A stretch of DNA of 64,000 bases from Aedes albopictus (taxonomy: Eukaryota > Arthropoda > Insecta > Diptera > Culicidae): assembly GCF_035046485.1 (NCBI RefSeq), contig NC_085137.1:501104536-501168535 (forward strand), in the 5' to 3' direction. The stretch's first letter is position 1. Each line of letters opens with the position of its first letter. Below the pieces are notes generated by a model, which made no database searches, was not told the origin of the DNA, and saw only the letters and a program-made list of their open reading frames with translations. Positions 63,859-64,000 of the stretch are shown one piece after another. Position numbers and translations under genes: made by a program.

Positions 63859-64000
63859 CTCGATCCGATCACCGGTTAGTACTCAACAAAAAATTTGAGT
63901 GATTTTGATCAGAAGGTGAGTTTAGAGAGACTTGAGTGACTGGAAGGGAGTGTGTTAAGGTACTCACATGAGTGCACCGCGCGCTGTGAGTTCACTCAAG
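63859..64000. other. Unassigned window end
   Basis: gagtgac/cactcaag-like words recur (63,890-64,000), perhaps a repeat that continues beyond the window. Confidence 0.3.

Noticed and set aside
1..64000. Endogenous viral sequences
   Set aside because: Frames were scanned for viral polymerase, glycoprotein or nucleocapsid-like motifs; none was recognised. The RT sequences are LINE-type.

Overview
The window looks like nuclear DNA of an Aedes-type culicine mosquito. It is A+T-rich, has intron-bearing eukaryotic genes, and is dominated by repeats typical of these mosquitoes: tRNA-derived SINEs resembling Feilai and Gecko, a MosquI-like I-clade LINE, an RTE-like LINE, and dozens of hairpin MITEs with 2-, 3-, 7-, 8-, 9- or 10-bp target-site duplications (TSDs). 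The species cannot be fixed from the sequence alone. There are no bacterial-style operons, no CRISPR array, and no tRNA or rRNA gene that I can support.

Host genes are few and compact: (i) a DDX54/Dbp10-type DEAD-box RNA helicase (minus strand, three coding exons, 14,406-17,027); (ii) a SAAL1-like armadillo-type protein (37,996-39,444, plus), tail to tail with (iii) a BTB-BACK-PHR protein of the BTBD3/6 type (39,493-40,665, minus); (iv) a centromeric histone H3 variant, CENP-A/CID (50,191-50,763, minus); (v) a second, diverged SAAL1-like copy (61,555-62,799, minus) that has lost its ancestral start codon and gained an upstream frameshift and nonsense codon.

Layout. 1-4.5 kb: RTE-like LINE end, SINE, small inverted repeats. 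4.5-24.05 kb: two almost identical 3.8-kb non-autonomous DNA transposons in inverted orientation, enclosing 11.3 kb with a 3.2-kb hAT-like element, hairpin MITEs, DDX54 and a broken LINE ORF1. 24-31 kb: mostly unassigned, with MITEs, a possible solo LTR and a CCGCCATCTTGG-rich satellite. 31-36 kb: RTE-like fragment, SINE, and about 3 kb of degenerate GGAATTCC minisatellite. 36-42 kb: nested MITEs, then SAAL1 and BTB. 42-50 kb: MITEs, a second minisatellite block and LINE tails. 50-52.4 kb: CENP-A. 52.4-61.3 kb: one I-clade LINE cut into four pieces by nested insertions, one of which is a 4.1-kb TIR element carrying fragments of host genes, including a DHX8/Prp22-like helicase that keeps an intron. 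61.5-64 kb: SAAL1 paralogue and a composite foldback element.

The strongest observation is that the two 3.8-kb transposons carry swapped 9-bp target-site duplications. The left flank of one is the reverse complement of the left flank of the other, and the same holds for the right flanks. This is what recombination between inverted copies would leave, and it implies that 11.3 kb including DDX54 was inverted (or that the assembly is flipped). Two older elements, a SINE with a 24-bp TSD and a TA-flanked MITE, are each cut at the breakpoints and become whole again when the segment is turned back.
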